From CAYOBW01 sp964402115 (GTDB lineage Bacteria > Verrucomicrobiota > Kiritimatiellia > UBA8416 > CAYOBW01), in contig CAYOBW010000079.1 of assembly GCA_964402115.1 (NCBI GenBank), positions 1-26,135 of the forward strand: a DNA stretch of 26,135 bases, given 5' to 3'. Below the pieces are notes generated by a model that did no database searches, had not been told where the DNA came from, and saw only the letters and a list, made by a program, of their open reading frames with translations. Position numbers and translations under genes: made by a program. The stretch's first letter is position 1. Every line of letters starts with the position of its first letter. Below are positions 13,087-23,594 of the stretch, in pieces.

Positions 13087-13513
13087 GATTGGGCTCCTGT
13101 ATTCGTGTTGCGTTCTCCGCTCCCTGCTGCCCGCTCGTAATCGACAACCTCCCCCTGACGGGCGATTTCGTGCCCCCGTCCAGCAGCGCCCGCAAAGCGG
13201 GCAGCAACTCCGCTCCATCGAACGGCTTCTTGAGAAATGCCGTGACCGCATTGCTGCGGAAAGGCGCCACTTCCACCGAATCGCCTATCGCCAACACTGG
13301 CAGGTCCGCGCTCATCCGGCGGATGGCGGACACGGCCTTGATTTCGTCCATGTCCGGCATGCTCATGTCGAGAATCACGGCCCTGATATCGCCGAGGTTC
13401 GCAGTCAGGCTGGCGAGCGATTCCAAGCCGGTGCGGACTGTGAGGATTCGGTATCCCCTCTCGCCAAGTATGCTCTTGATCTTCTCACGGGTGCCCGTCT
13501 CGTCGTCTGCCAC
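13064..13513 (-). CDS. Receiver (CheY-like) domain ORF, probable 3' remnant of a hybrid kinase or regulator
   Basis: About 149 residues from GTG 13513, containing a phosphoacceptor receiver domain. The acidic pair is D3-D4 (ADDE), the phosphoacceptor D49 lies in AVILDMSMPDMDE, and the lysine lies in FLKKPF (K96). The switch Thr/Ser position reads AIGDS. The first beta strand of the fold (TILVADDE) begins upstream of the only standard start, with TILV encoded ahead of GTG 13513. The open frame reaches back only to a TGA at 13562-13564, the ATPase stop. A normal receiver is therefore missing a legitimate start, suggesting a fragment of a longer protein, or translation from a non-standard codon. 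The last ~35 residues have no recognisable domain. Confidence 0.6.
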   Translation of the reverse strand: MADDETGTREKIKSILGERGYRILTVRTGLESLASLTANLGDIRAVILDMSMPDMDEIKAVSAIRRMSADLPVLAIGDSVEVAPFRSNAVTAFLKKPFDGAELLPALRALLDGGTKSPVRGRLSITSGQQGAENATRIQEPNHEDSDPC

Positions 13514-13561
13514 CAGGATCGTCCCGCCGTTGGAGCCTGGATACTCTCTTGAGGATGTTGT

Positions 13562-16324
<2,763 letters not shown>

Positions 16325-16508
16325 CGCGAACCTCTCTCTCCGTTCGTTCCGGATCTCTACACAAGGCCGCACCATCCCCAGCCATTCATCTTCAGCTTGG
16401 CTATGACCTTGGCAGCTGTCACGGCGTTTGGTCCCCCAAGAAGCAGTTGCCGCAGCATACAGCGGAAGGCCCGGCCATTGCGAGACCGTTGAAGCGAAAG
16501 AGAGCGTT

Positions 16509-16540
16509 TCGAGCCGTTGGTCGAGCCGTTTCGAGCCGAG
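16509..16540. repeat. Three near-tandem copies of TCGAGCCG
   Basis: TCGAGCCGTT at 16509-16518 and 16521-16530, then TCGAGCCGAG at 16531-16540. The copies share an eight-base core. Function unknown; it could be a slippage product or a protein-binding cluster between two divergent genes. Confidence 0.6.
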
Positions 16541-16751
16541 GCCCCACTTCCTTCGGGGCTTCGGGGCTCAACCGTCTTTCGATAGATGGGTCTTGCTGTT
16601 GGTTGTCAGGATTCGCAGAGTCCTTCCACGGAGCGCGAAGCGCGATCCCGGCGCGGACAGCTTGCGTAGGCTGCGCGGCCCGGCGCGCCAAAAGGGCGCG
16701 ATTGCAGAATGTTGCAGCCGCACCCGCGCAAAAAACGTCCGCGAAGTAAAC

Positions 16752-16780
16752 TTGACACCCGTGCCGGCATCCCGTAATGT
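16752..16780 (+). promoter_or_regulatory. Promoter of the rplU-rpmA operon
   Basis: A perfect TTGACA (16752-16757), 17-base spacer, then TAATGT (16775-16780). Transcription would begin near 16787, giving a leader of about 72 bases before rplU. Confidence 0.65.
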
Positions 16781-16784
16781 CAGC

Positions 16785-16812
16785 CCGCTCTTTTTGGAGA
16801 AGGGCAGAGCGG
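16785..16812 (+). promoter_or_regulatory. Leader hairpin at the 5' end of the rplU transcript
   Basis: CCGCTCT (16785-16791) pairs perfectly with AGAGCGG (16806-16812) across a 14-base loop, exactly at the start of the predicted transcript. Ribosomal-protein operons often carry leader structures for feedback control. That role here is inference from position. Confidence 0.45.
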
Positions 16813-16858
16813 CGTCCGCATGGGGCGTTTGCAAACACCGAGCAAAGGATTTGTTTCC

Positions 16859-17173
16859 ATGGAAGCGTATGCTGTTATAGAGACCGGCGGGAAGCAGTAC
16901 ATGGTCAAACCCAACGACCAGTTCAAGGTTGAAAAGCTGGATGCCGCCGAGGGCGCCACGGTGATTTTGGACCGTGTGCTGGCGCTTTCCAACGGCGAAG
17001 CGCTGCAGGTGGGCGCGCCCGTGGTGGAAGGGGCCCAGGTGGCTGTCACGGTGGTGCAGCATGTGCGCGGTCCCAAGGTGATCAATTTCAAGAAGAAGCG
17101 GCGGAAGGGTTACGAGCGGAAGATCGGTCACCGGCAGGATCTGACGGTGATCAAGGTCGCCACGATCCAGTAG
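16859..17173 (+). CDS. rplU: 50S ribosomal protein L21
   Basis: A 104-residue large-subunit ribosomal protein, the usual length. Family hallmarks are AVIETGGKQYMVKPND near the N terminus, and the 23S-binding basic segment FKKKRRKGYERKIGHRQDLTVIKV at the C-terminal end. ATG 16859 follows AAAGGA by nine bases, and the first coding residues MEAYAVIETGGKQY match the family start. It is the first gene of the rplU-rpmA-obgE group, an order conserved in very many bacteria. Confidence 0.98.
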   Translation: MEAYAVIETGGKQYMVKPNDQFKVEKLDAAEGATVILDRVLALSNGEALQVGAPVVEGAQVAVTVVQHVRGPKVINFKKKRRKGYERKIGHRQDLTVIKVATIQ

Positions 17174-17232
17174 GTGGAACAGGGCCGGCGAGCAGAACAA
17201 CGGCTGGTTTCCGCAGGGGTGGAGGTTGAGTT

Positions 17233-17487
17233 ATGGCGCACAAGAAAAGTGGTGGTTCGGGTAAAAATGGTCGCGACAGCTCGGGCAGGCGGCTGGGCGT
17301 GAAGCGTTTCGCAGGGCAGCTCGTGACGTCGGGTTCGATCCTGGTTCGTCAGCGCGGAACGAAGTTCCAGCCCGGCTTGAACGTGAGACGTGGCAAGGAC
17401 GACACCCTGTTCTCCGTAGCGGACGGGATCGTGATGTTCGACCGTGACTCCCGGCGCGTGAATGTGCAGGCCCCGGCGACGGCCTGA
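17233..17487 (+). CDS. rpmA: 50S ribosomal protein L27
   Basis: An 84-residue protein with the standard L27 sequence MAHKKSGGSGKNGRDSSGRR, LGVKRFAGQ, ILVRQRGTKFQPG and GKDDTLFSVADG. Its flexible N terminus reaches the peptidyl-transferase centre. The N terminus begins directly at MAHKK, so there is no cleavable extension of the Firmicutes type. GGTGGAGGTTGAG precedes ATG 17233. It lies 59 bases after rplU in the same operon. Confidence 0.98.
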   Translation: MAHKKSGGSGKNGRDSSGRRLGVKRFAGQLVTSGSILVRQRGTKFQPGLNVRRGKDDTLFSVADGIVMFDRDSRRVNVQAPATA

Positions 17488-17533
17488 AGCGCACCCCGCA
17501 GGACCGCGGCTCCGAACGGCGTTGAGTAACAGC

Positions 17534-17567
17534 ACGGCAGAGGGCGCCCAGGGCGTGCCTCTGCCGT
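17534..17567 (+). terminator. Strong hairpin between rpmA and obgE
   Basis: ACGGCAGAGG (17534-17543) pairs perfectly with CCTCTGCCGT (17558-17567), and inside it CGCCC and GGGCG can extend the stem. It lies 46 bases after rpmA and 27 before obgE. No T tract follows, so it may be an attenuator, a processing site or a weak terminator. Confidence 0.5.
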
Positions 17568-17594
17568 TGCGTCAGAAGACCCGGTGATAAAGGC

Positions 17595-18611
17595 ATGAAA
17601 ACGCGCCGCTTCGTCGATAGTTGCCCCATTCAGGTTCGCGGGGGCAACGGGGGCAACGGCTCGGCCAGCTTTCGCCGTGAGAAATACATCCCCATGGGTG
17701 GCCCGGATGGCGGCGACGGCGGGCGCGGGGGACATGTCATCCTGCGCGGCGATCGGGAAACCGACTCCCTGATCCGCTACCACTACATGCCTCGCCAGTT
17801 CGCGGCCCATGGCGAGCATGGCCGTCGCAAGGACCAGTATGGACGGTGCGGCGCCGACCTCGTGCTGCCGGTGCCCCTGGGCACGGAAGTTTGGGACGAG
17901 AGCGGGACGGTCAGGCTGGGGGACATCACGGCTCACGGACAGGAGCTGCTGGTCGCGCCCGGCGGTAACGGCGGTCGCGGAAACATCCATTTCAAGTCGT
18001 CGACGCACCAGGCGCCCACGGATCACACCGACGGGGAGATCCGCGAGCCCATCAATCTGCGGCTGGAACTCAAACTGGTGGCCGACGCCGGCCTGGTTGG
18101 TTTCCCGAACGCCGGCAAATCCTCGCTGATTTCAAAGCTGAGCGACGCCCACCCCAAGATCGCGCCTTACCCCTTCACGACGCTCAATCCCATCATGGGC
18201 ACCCTGATCTACGAGGACTACACGCGCATCAGGGTGGCCGATATTCCCGGCCTCGTGGATGGCGCGCATGCGGGTGTCGGCCTGGGCCATGCGTTTCTGC
18301 GCCACATCGAGCGTTCCGGCTTCCTGATCTACGTGATCGACATGGCCGGCACCGATCAACGCCTGCCTTACGAGGACTACCGCGCGCTGCGGAAGGAACT
18401 CAAGCTGCACCTCGCCGAGTTGCCCGCCCGGCCGTTTCTGATCGTGGCGAACAAAATGGACCTGCCCGAAGCGGCGGAGAACCTGAAGATCTTCAAACGC
18501 AAGACGCGCACACGCCCGCTGCCGGTCTCGTCCTTGACCGGCGCAGGCGTGGAGGCCGTCAAGCAGGCCATCTACGACCAGTTCGTCAGCCATCTCCCGC
18601 CGGTTGCGTGA
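17595..18611 (+). CDS. obgE: Obg-family ribosome-assembly GTPase
   Basis: A 338-residue GTPase acting in large-subunit assembly and stress signalling. The glycine-rich Obg domain spans residues 1-160 (VRGGNGGNGSASFRREK, GGPDGGDGGRGG, APGGNGGRGN). The G domain has the P-loop GFPNAGKSS (169-177), switch I PFTTLNP, DIPG (216-219) and NKMD (286-289), with a G5 element PVSSLTGAG. There is no C-terminal OCT domain, as in many Gram-negative Obg proteins. ATG 17595 begins MKTRRFVD and leads directly into the Obg fold. It converges with the large repeat-protein gene, only 13 bases separating the two stops. Confidence 0.97.
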   Translation: MKTRRFVDSCPIQVRGGNGGNGSASFRREKYIPMGGPDGGDGGRGGHVILRGDRETDSLIRYHYMPRQFAAHGEHGRRKDQYGRCGADLVLPVPLGTEVWDESGTVRLGDITAHGQELLVAPGGNGGRGNIHFKSSTHQAPTDHTDGEIREPINLRLELKLVADAGLVGFPNAGKSSLISKLSDAHPKIAPYPFTTLNPIMGTLIYEDYTRIRVADIPGLVDGAHAGVGLGHAFLRHIERSGFLIYVIDMAGTDQRLPYEDYRALRKELKLHLAELPARPFLIVANKMDLPEAAENLKIFKRKTRTRPLPVSSLTGAGVEAVKQAIYDQFVSHLPPVA

Positions 18612-18624
18612 GGGTCGTTGACTC

Positions 18625-21600
18625 TCAATGCAGCGAGAAGATCGTGCCCGGCGTCGGCACCTGCACCATGATGAAGAGGTTGGCGATTTCGTAGGTGGAG
18701 GCGTTGTCGTAGTGCGTCCAGTCCGGTTGTCCCGTCGGGCCCGGGTTGGTGCCGATGCCGATGCAGCCCGTCATGGTCGGATTGCCCCAGCCGTTGTAGG
18801 CGAAGATGGTTTCCCCCGTCCCGTAATTGTGGACCTGCATCGAGCCGTAGCCGGCGGGCACGTTGCCGTCAGGGTCGTCGCCGAAGTCATACGTCGTGCC
18901 GCTCGCTCCGGGCACGGCCGGGATGCTCGCCGTGCCGTAGTTGTTCGGCCAGAACTCCAGGTTGCCGGTGTTGATGAACGAGCCGGTTGTCACGGGAGCG
19001 CCGGGCGAGGCCACGACGTTCATGCGGTAGACGTTCTGCTGCCAAACCGTTCCCACAGCGCTGTTGGGCACGCCGATCTTGGCGATATCCTGCGTGAAGG
19101 CGTCGAACGAGACGAAGACCCACTGCATGGCCTGCCCGGGCTTCTTCAGCTCGAGATAGTACGCCACGCGCCCGAACGCTTCGCTGCCCAGGCGCGCGGC
19201 GTGGTCAATCCCGTACGGCACGCCGCACGTGTTGAAGTCGGTGAAGCCGCTGCGCGGGATCTCGAGCGCGTAGGCCACCATGTACTTGTCGGCTTCCGGC
19301 ACATTGTCGTACACGCGCGGCCGCACGAGCACCTGCAGGTGTTTGAGGGTGTAGCTGTTGGCGTTCTGCGCGAAGGTCCAGTCGGGGTCGGTGGCGGCCC
19401 GGTTGCCGAAGCCGATGTCGCTGTCGGTGTTGTCGTCGCCCGCGTTGCCCCAGCGGTTGTAAGCGAAGACGGTCTGCCCGGCAATGCCCGGACCGGCGCC
19501 GTCGAAGTCGTAGTTGTGGATTTGCATCGAGCCGTAGTTGCCGGTGGAAACGGTGTCGCCAAAATCGAACGCGCCGGTGGCGTTCGGCACGCTGGCGCCG
19601 TTGGCGTTCTGGTAGTTGTGCCCCCAGAACTCGATATTGCCGGTTTGGATGCCCGTGCCCGTCGTGACGTTGGCGTCAGTCGAGGCATAGACGTTGAGGT
19701 TGGTCAGGCGCATCTGGAAGGTTGCGGCGCCGTTGCCGTTCGGCCCCTTGCTGGGCACGCCGACCTTGCGCAAGTCCAGGGTGAAGGCGTTCATGGAGGT
19801 GTAGACCCACTTGTTGTCCAGCTCCAGGTGGAAGGCGACGCGGCCGAACGACGAGGCCGGGATGGTGGAGGAACGGTCGATCGTGTAGGGGATGACCTGC
19901 GTGTTGTATTTCGCGAGTCGCGGGATCGCCAGATCGTAAACGAGCTCGTACTTGGCCGCCTCGCCGACGCGGTTGCGGAGCGTTTCCGTGCGGGTTTGCG
20001 GGTCGCCCGCGCGTTCGCGCACCATGATCCAGAGGTTCTTGACTGTGTAGTTCTGCGCGTTCTGCGCATTCGTCCAGTCCGGGGCGCCGGTGCTCTGCCT
20101 GCCGATGCCGAGATCGCTGTAGCCCGTGAGGTTGCCGCCGCCCCAGCGGCCGTACGACAGCAGCGTCTGCGCCGCGCCGTAGTTGTGGATTTGGAAGGTT
20201 CCGTGCCCGGCGCTGGTCGCCGCGCCGCTGTCGTCGAAATCGTACGCGCTGCCGCTGCCACCCGGCAGGCTGAGCGTCGTTGCCGTTGTGTAGTTGCCCG
20301 GCCACATCTCCAGATTGCCGGTCTGGATCGCGGTTCCCGTCGTGATGACGCCCGCCAGGTTGGCCGACGCGTAGATGTTGAGGTTGGTGACGGTGCGCTG
20401 ATGGATGACCGGATTGTCCAGGTTGTGCGGCAGCCCCAGGGCCCGCAGGGATTGCCCGGCGAAGTCGGGCATGGAGACGTAGACCCACTTCAGGCCCGTG
20501 CCGGTATCCAGTTCCATGTAGTAGGCGACGCGATCGAAGCCGTGGTGCAGCTTGGCGTTGGAGTTGTTGACGGCGTACGGCACGCTCACGTCGTTCTTGA
20601 ATACGCCGAAGGCGGGGATGTTCAGCGCGTAGATCAGCCGGTACTGGCTCGCCTCGGCCACGTTGGCCAGCAGCGTCGGCCGCGCCAGCACCTGCAGGCG
20701 CTTGCTCGTGTAGGATTCCGCGTTCTGCGCGAAGGTCCAGTCGGGCTGGACGGTGGCGCGGTTGCCGATGCCCAGTTCGGTTGTGCCGCTGGTCTTGTAG
20801 CCCCAGCAGTTGTAGGCGAAGAGGGTCTGGCCCGCCACGCCGGCTCCGGCGCCGTCGAGGTCGTAGTTGTGGATCTGCATGGAGCCGTACGTGTTGTTCG
20901 CCGTCTTCGTGTCGCCGAAATCGTAAGCGGTGGCGCTGGCGTTCGGAATGCTGATGCCGTTGCCCGCCGAGTAGTCGGAGGACCAGAACTCGATGTTGCC
21001 GGTGCCGATATCCGTGCCGTTCACGATTCCCGAACCCACGGCGGCTGACACGTTCATGTGGGTCAGGACTTGCTGGAAGTTGCCGCCGCCGTTGCCCGCG
21101 CTCGCCGGCACGCCGAGCAGGCGGGCGTCCTGCGTGAACGGGTCGCTCGACACGTAGACCCAGTTCGCGTCAAGCTCCATGTAGTAGGCCACGCGGGCCA
21201 GGGACGACGCGAAGCTGCCCGCGCGATCGAACGCGTAAGGCACGCCCCAGCGGTTGAAGCCCTGGTACCCGTTCGGGATGCTCAGATCCTGCACGAGCAG
21301 GAACCCGGCGGCTTCCGGCACCCGCGACCGCAGCGTGGCCGCGCGGTTGTTCAGGTCGCCGGCCCGCTCGCGGACCAGGATCTGCAGGGTCTTGGTCGTG
21401 TAGGCGGCTGCGTTGTAGTTGAACGTCCAGTCGGGTTCGCCGCGCTGTTGGCTGCCGATGCCCAGGGTCCCGTTTGAACCGATTGCGTTTCCGAAGTTGT
21501 TGTAGGCAAAGAGCACCTGCCCGGCGCCGTAATTGTGCACCTGGAACGACCCGTGGCCGGTACCGACGCCGCCCGTGTTCTCGTCGCCGAAATCGAATGC

Positions 21601-22098
21601 CGAGGCGCCGGCGCCCGTCACGCCGAACGCGTTGGCCACCCCGTAATTGCCCGGCCACATCTCCACGTTGCCCGTCTGGATGCCTGACCCCGTCGTGACG
21701 AGGCCCGCCAGGTTGGCCGACGCGTAGACGTTCATGCTGCGCACGAGGGTCTGATGCGCGACCGGGTTGTTCCGATTGTGGGGCAGTCCCAGGGCGCGCA
21801 CCGACCCGTGGGCGAAGTCGTTCATCGAGACGTAGACCCACTTGGCGACGGAGTTGCTGACGACCTCCAGGTAGTACGCCACGCGATCGTAGCCGTTGCG
21901 GATCAAGCCGGCGCGATCCATCGTGTAGGGGACGGGCGTCGTGTCATAGTACTTGCCCGCATTCTGAAGCGGCAGCGTGTACACGAGGGTGTACTGGCTG
22001 GCCTCGGGCACGTTCGAGAACACGTCGGCGCGAACCTGCCCCGCCGAAATGACGCTTGCAGCGGCGACCACGGCACACCATCCGAAGACCTGACGCAT
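18625..22098 (-). CDS. Large secreted protein of five ~225-residue repeats
   Basis: An 1157-residue protein with a signal peptide (WCAVVAAASVISAG, cleavage near QVRA-DV, residue 24). Almost all the rest is five tandem repeats, at residues about 30-259, 260-479, 480-710, 711-932 and 933-1146. Each carries the phrases VPEA..Y.LVY, F.RVAYYLEL, KWVYVSM..F, TGNIEFWP.NY, FDFGD, GS.Q(V/I)HNY, LFAYN.WG, GIG and PDWT..NA..YT. Repeats 1 and 3 form one subtype (LRALGLPHN, EMWPGNY, RERAGD) and 2 and 4 another (NYDxDGAG, DWTFAQNA), so a two-unit block was probably duplicated. I recall similar units appended to extracellular sialidase/acetylesterase-type enzymes of planctomycete-like bacteria; no catalytic domain is visible here. 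A binding or surface role is likely. GGGAGG precedes the start. Confidence 0.88.
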   Translation of the reverse strand: MRQVFGWCAVVAAASVISAGQVRADVFSNVPEASQYTLVYTLPLQNAGKYYDTTPVPYTMDRAGLIRNGYDRVAYYLEVVSNSVAKWVYVSMNDFAHGSVRALGLPHNRNNPVAHQTLVRSMNVYASANLAGLVTTGSGIQTGNVEMWPGNYGVANAFGVTGAGASAFDFGDENTGGVGTGHGSFQVHNYGAGQVLFAYNNFGNAIGSNGTLGIGSQQRGEPDWTFNYNAAAYTTKTLQILVRERAGDLNNRAATLRSRVPEAAGFLLVQDLSIPNGYQGFNRWGVPYAFDRAGSFASSLARVAYYMELDANWVYVSSDPFTQDARLLGVPASAGNGGGNFQQVLTHMNVSAAVGSGIVNGTDIGTGNIEFWSSDYSAGNGISIPNASATAYDFGDTKTANNTYGSMQIHNYDLDGAGAGVAGQTLFAYNCWGYKTSGTTELGIGNRATVQPDWTFAQNAESYTSKRLQVLARPTLLANVAEASQYRLIYALNIPAFGVFKNDVSVPYAVNNSNAKLHHGFDRVAYYMELDTGTGLKWVYVSMPDFAGQSLRALGLPHNLDNPVIHQRTVTNLNIYASANLAGVITTGTAIQTGNLEMWPGNYTTATTLSLPGGSGSAYDFDDSGAATSAGHGTFQIHNYGAAQTLLSYGRWGGGNLTGYSDLGIGRQSTGAPDWTNAQNAQNYTVKNLWIMVRERAGDPQTRTETLRNRVGEAAKYELVYDLAIPRLAKYNTQVIPYTIDRSSTIPASSFGRVAFHLELDNKWVYTSMNAFTLDLRKVGVPSKGPNGNGAATFQMRLTNLNVYASTDANVTTGTGIQTGNIEFWGHNYQNANGASVPNATGAFDFGDTVSTGNYGSMQIHNYDFDGAGPGIAGQTVFAYNRWGNAGDDNTDSDIGFGNRAATDPDWTFAQNANSYTLKHLQVLVRPRVYDNVPEADKYMVAYALEIPRSGFTDFNTCGVPYGIDHAARLGSEAFGRVAYYLELKKPGQAMQWVFVSFDAFTQDIAKIGVPNSAVGTVWQQNVYRMNVVASPGAPVTTGSFINTGNLEFWPNNYGTASIPAVPGASGTTYDFGDDPDGNVPAGYGSMQVHNYGTGETIFAYNGWGNPTMTGCIGIGTNPGPTGQPDWTHYDNASTYEIANLFIMVQVPTPGTIFSLH

Positions 22099-22177
22099 TG
22101 CAGCCTCCCCCTCGCGCGGGTCGACAGTCTCTCGCCCGCAGCCGTTTCACGCCTGCCCATCCAGCAACTTACCAATC

Positions 22178-22206
22178 AGTATAACTGTTCGCATGGCGCC
22201 GTACAA
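22178..22206 (-). promoter_or_regulatory. Promoter of the repeat-protein gene
   Basis: On the minus strand TTGTAC (22206-22201), a 17-base spacer and TATACT (22183-22178) make a strong sigma-70-type promoter. It predicts a leader of about 70 bases before the ATG at 22098. Confidence 0.65.
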
Positions 22207-22275
22207 ACCGAATCTCGACAACCGGATTGCGCAACCTCTTGCCAAGCCAAGGCCTGTAACGGTACTTTCAGCAGC

Positions 22276-23154
22276 ATGGTGACGAGCAGCAGACAGGCGT
22301 GGTGGATGGCGGCGGCGCTGATGCTGGGCGGGGCTTGTTTGGTCGGCTGCGTCCGGGAACCGGCGCCTGCCAGTTCGCGCGCGCAGCGGCGCGTCGTCTC
22401 GCTGGCGCCCAGCCTGACCGAACTCATCTACGCGCTCGGTGCGGGGGATCGGTTGGTCGGGCGCACGGATGCCTGTGACTACCCTTCCGAAGTATCTGCC
22501 GTTCCTGTGGTTGGAGGGTTCGGTGCGCCCGCCCTTGAGGCCCTTGTGGCGGCGCGCCCCACGCTGATCCTCGACGTGGATCTCGCCGATGCGGCGATCG
22601 CGCAGCGCCTGGCGGAGTTGGGGCTGCGGCGCGAACGCGTGGCTTGCCGGCGACTGGCGGACCTGCCGGGTGCACTGGTTCGGCTGGGCGAGCTGCTGGA
22701 GTGCCCCGCGGCGGCCGACGCGCTCAGCCGGCAGGTGGCGGCGCGCTTGGCGGCCCTGGAACGGACCGCATCCGGCACCAACGGCCCCACGGTCTTTGTG
22801 CAGGTCTGGCACGATCCGCTGATGACGGCGGGTGGCGCCTCCTTCATCTCGGAGGCGGTGCGCCTGGCGGGCGGTCGCAACCTCGGCGACGCCGTAGCGG
22901 ATCGCGACTTCTTCACCGTGTCCGCCGAATGGGTGCTTGCCCGCGATCCGGCGGTCATCCTCTGCCTGAATGGCATACCCGACGCCGCTGCGGCTGTGCA
23001 GGCTCGCGCGGCCTGGCAATCCGTGTCCGCCGTCCGGGATCGGCGCGTGATCGACACGATCGATCCGGCCCTCCTGACCCGGCCGACCCTGCGCGTCCTG
23101 GACGGCATCGAGCGGTTGCGGAAGGCGCTCAGAAGTCAGGAGTCAGAAGACTGA
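22276..23154 (+). CDS. BtuF/TroA-like substrate-binding lipoprotein
   Basis: A 292-residue periplasmic-binding protein of the PF01497 type (cobalamin, iron-siderophore or related ligand). The N terminus has a lipobox CLVGC with the acylated cysteine probably C25. The domain begins RRVVSLAPSLTELIYALGAGDRLVGRTDACDYPSEV, the classic BtuF-like opening, and continues with PVVGGFGAPALEALVAARPTLIL and, in the second lobe, FISEAVRLAGGRNLGD. No ABC permease or ATPase is encoded nearby, so the transporter must be elsewhere or the protein is an orphan. ATG 22276 is the first start giving a proper signal peptide, though no Shine-Dalgarno is visible. Its last codons derive from a small AGTCAG-type repeat (23133-23151). 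Confidence 0.85.
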   Translation: MVTSSRQAWWMAAALMLGGACLVGCVREPAPASSRAQRRVVSLAPSLTELIYALGAGDRLVGRTDACDYPSEVSAVPVVGGFGAPALEALVAARPTLILDVDLADAAIAQRLAELGLRRERVACRRLADLPGALVRLGELLECPAAADALSRQVAARLAALERTASGTNGPTVFVQVWHDPLMTAGGASFISEAVRLAGGRNLGDAVADRDFFTVSAEWVLARDPAVILCLNGIPDAAAAVQARAAWQSVSAVRDRRVIDTIDPALLTRPTLRVLDGIERLRKALRSQESED

Positions 23155-23171
23155 ATTCTGGATTCGCTGGA

Positions 23172-23200
23172 TTGACCCGCGGCCGCCGCTGTTCCACAAT
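23172..23200 (+). promoter_or_regulatory. Promoter predicting a leaderless metallopeptidase transcript
   Basis: TTGACC (23172-23177), 17 bases, then CACAAT (23195-23200; four of six consensus positions). The expected start is near 23207, one base from the ATG at 23206, and no ribosome site is present. Confidence 0.4.
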
Positions 23201-23205
23201 GCGGC

Positions 23206-23580
23206 ATGGGACATTGGCACGAGTTGGTCCGCCTGGCGGAGCAGGAGGTGGCGGCCCTGAAGCGCGACCTGCCGCCGCCGTTGCGGGAGCGGGCCGAGGC
23301 GGTGGAAATCGTTTTCGATCGCTACCCGTCGGACGCGCTGGTTGACAGCGGCATCGAGCCGGATTCGCTGGGCCTGTTCGAGGGCGATGCCCTGCCGGAC
23401 GGGCCGGGCGTGGACGGCCCCTGGCCGACGCGCGTGTTCCTGTTTCTGGAGAACATCTGGGATGAGGCCGAGGGACAGCCGCGTGCCTTTCGGAGCGAAG
23501 TGCGCATCACGCTCCTGCACGAGTGGGGACACTACCTGGGCTTGGACGAAGATGCGCTGGCGGATCGGGACCTGGAGTAA
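23206..23580 (+). CDS. Small zincin-type metallopeptidase-like protein
   Basis: A 124-residue cytoplasmic protein of the PF06262 zincin family. The zinc motif HEWGH is at residues 105-109 in ITLLHEWGHYLGLDEDAL, preceded by the strand VFLFLENIW near residue 80. The N-terminal helix (ELVRLAEQEVAALKRDLPPPL) is usual for the family. Its physiological substrate is not known. It is followed after 14 bases by the manC gene, whose ribosome site GGAGGGGG directly follows the stop codon, so they are probably cotranscribed. Confidence 0.85.
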   Translation: MGHWHELVRLAEQEVAALKRDLPPPLRERAEAVEIVFDRYPSDALVDSGIEPDSLGLFEGDALPDGPGVDGPWPTRVFLFLENIWDEAEGQPRAFRSEVRITLLHEWGHYLGLDEDALADRDLE

Positions 23581-23594
23581 GGAGGGGGTGGGCC

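Larger units (their letters stand above)
16325..16858. other. Long divergent intergenic region upstream of rplU
   Basis: This 534-base gap separates the minus-strand ATPase from rplU and holds no supportable gene. It contains three near-tandem copies of TCGAGCCG (16509-16540), a GCCCC/GGGGC hairpin with the repeated phrase CTTCGGGG (16541-16567), a GAGCGCGAAGCGCG self-complementary stretch near 16630, and the rplU promoter and leader hairpin. No clear promoter for the ATPase was found. Confidence 0.6.

Noticed and set aside
18628..21048. An 806-codon open frame on the plus strand
   Set aside because: It lies opposite the repeat protein in a high-GC region, has Arg/Val/Gly-biased composition with no domain, and is explained as a shadow of the minus-strand gene.
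18625..22098. CRISPR-like periodic repeats
   Set aside because: The periodicity (~670 bases) comes from protein-coding repeats, not short direct repeats with unique spacers.
22099..22275. Cobalamin riboswitch before the BtuF-like gene
   Set aside because: I could not find the conserved B12-box or other core elements, and the gap mostly holds the divergent promoter.
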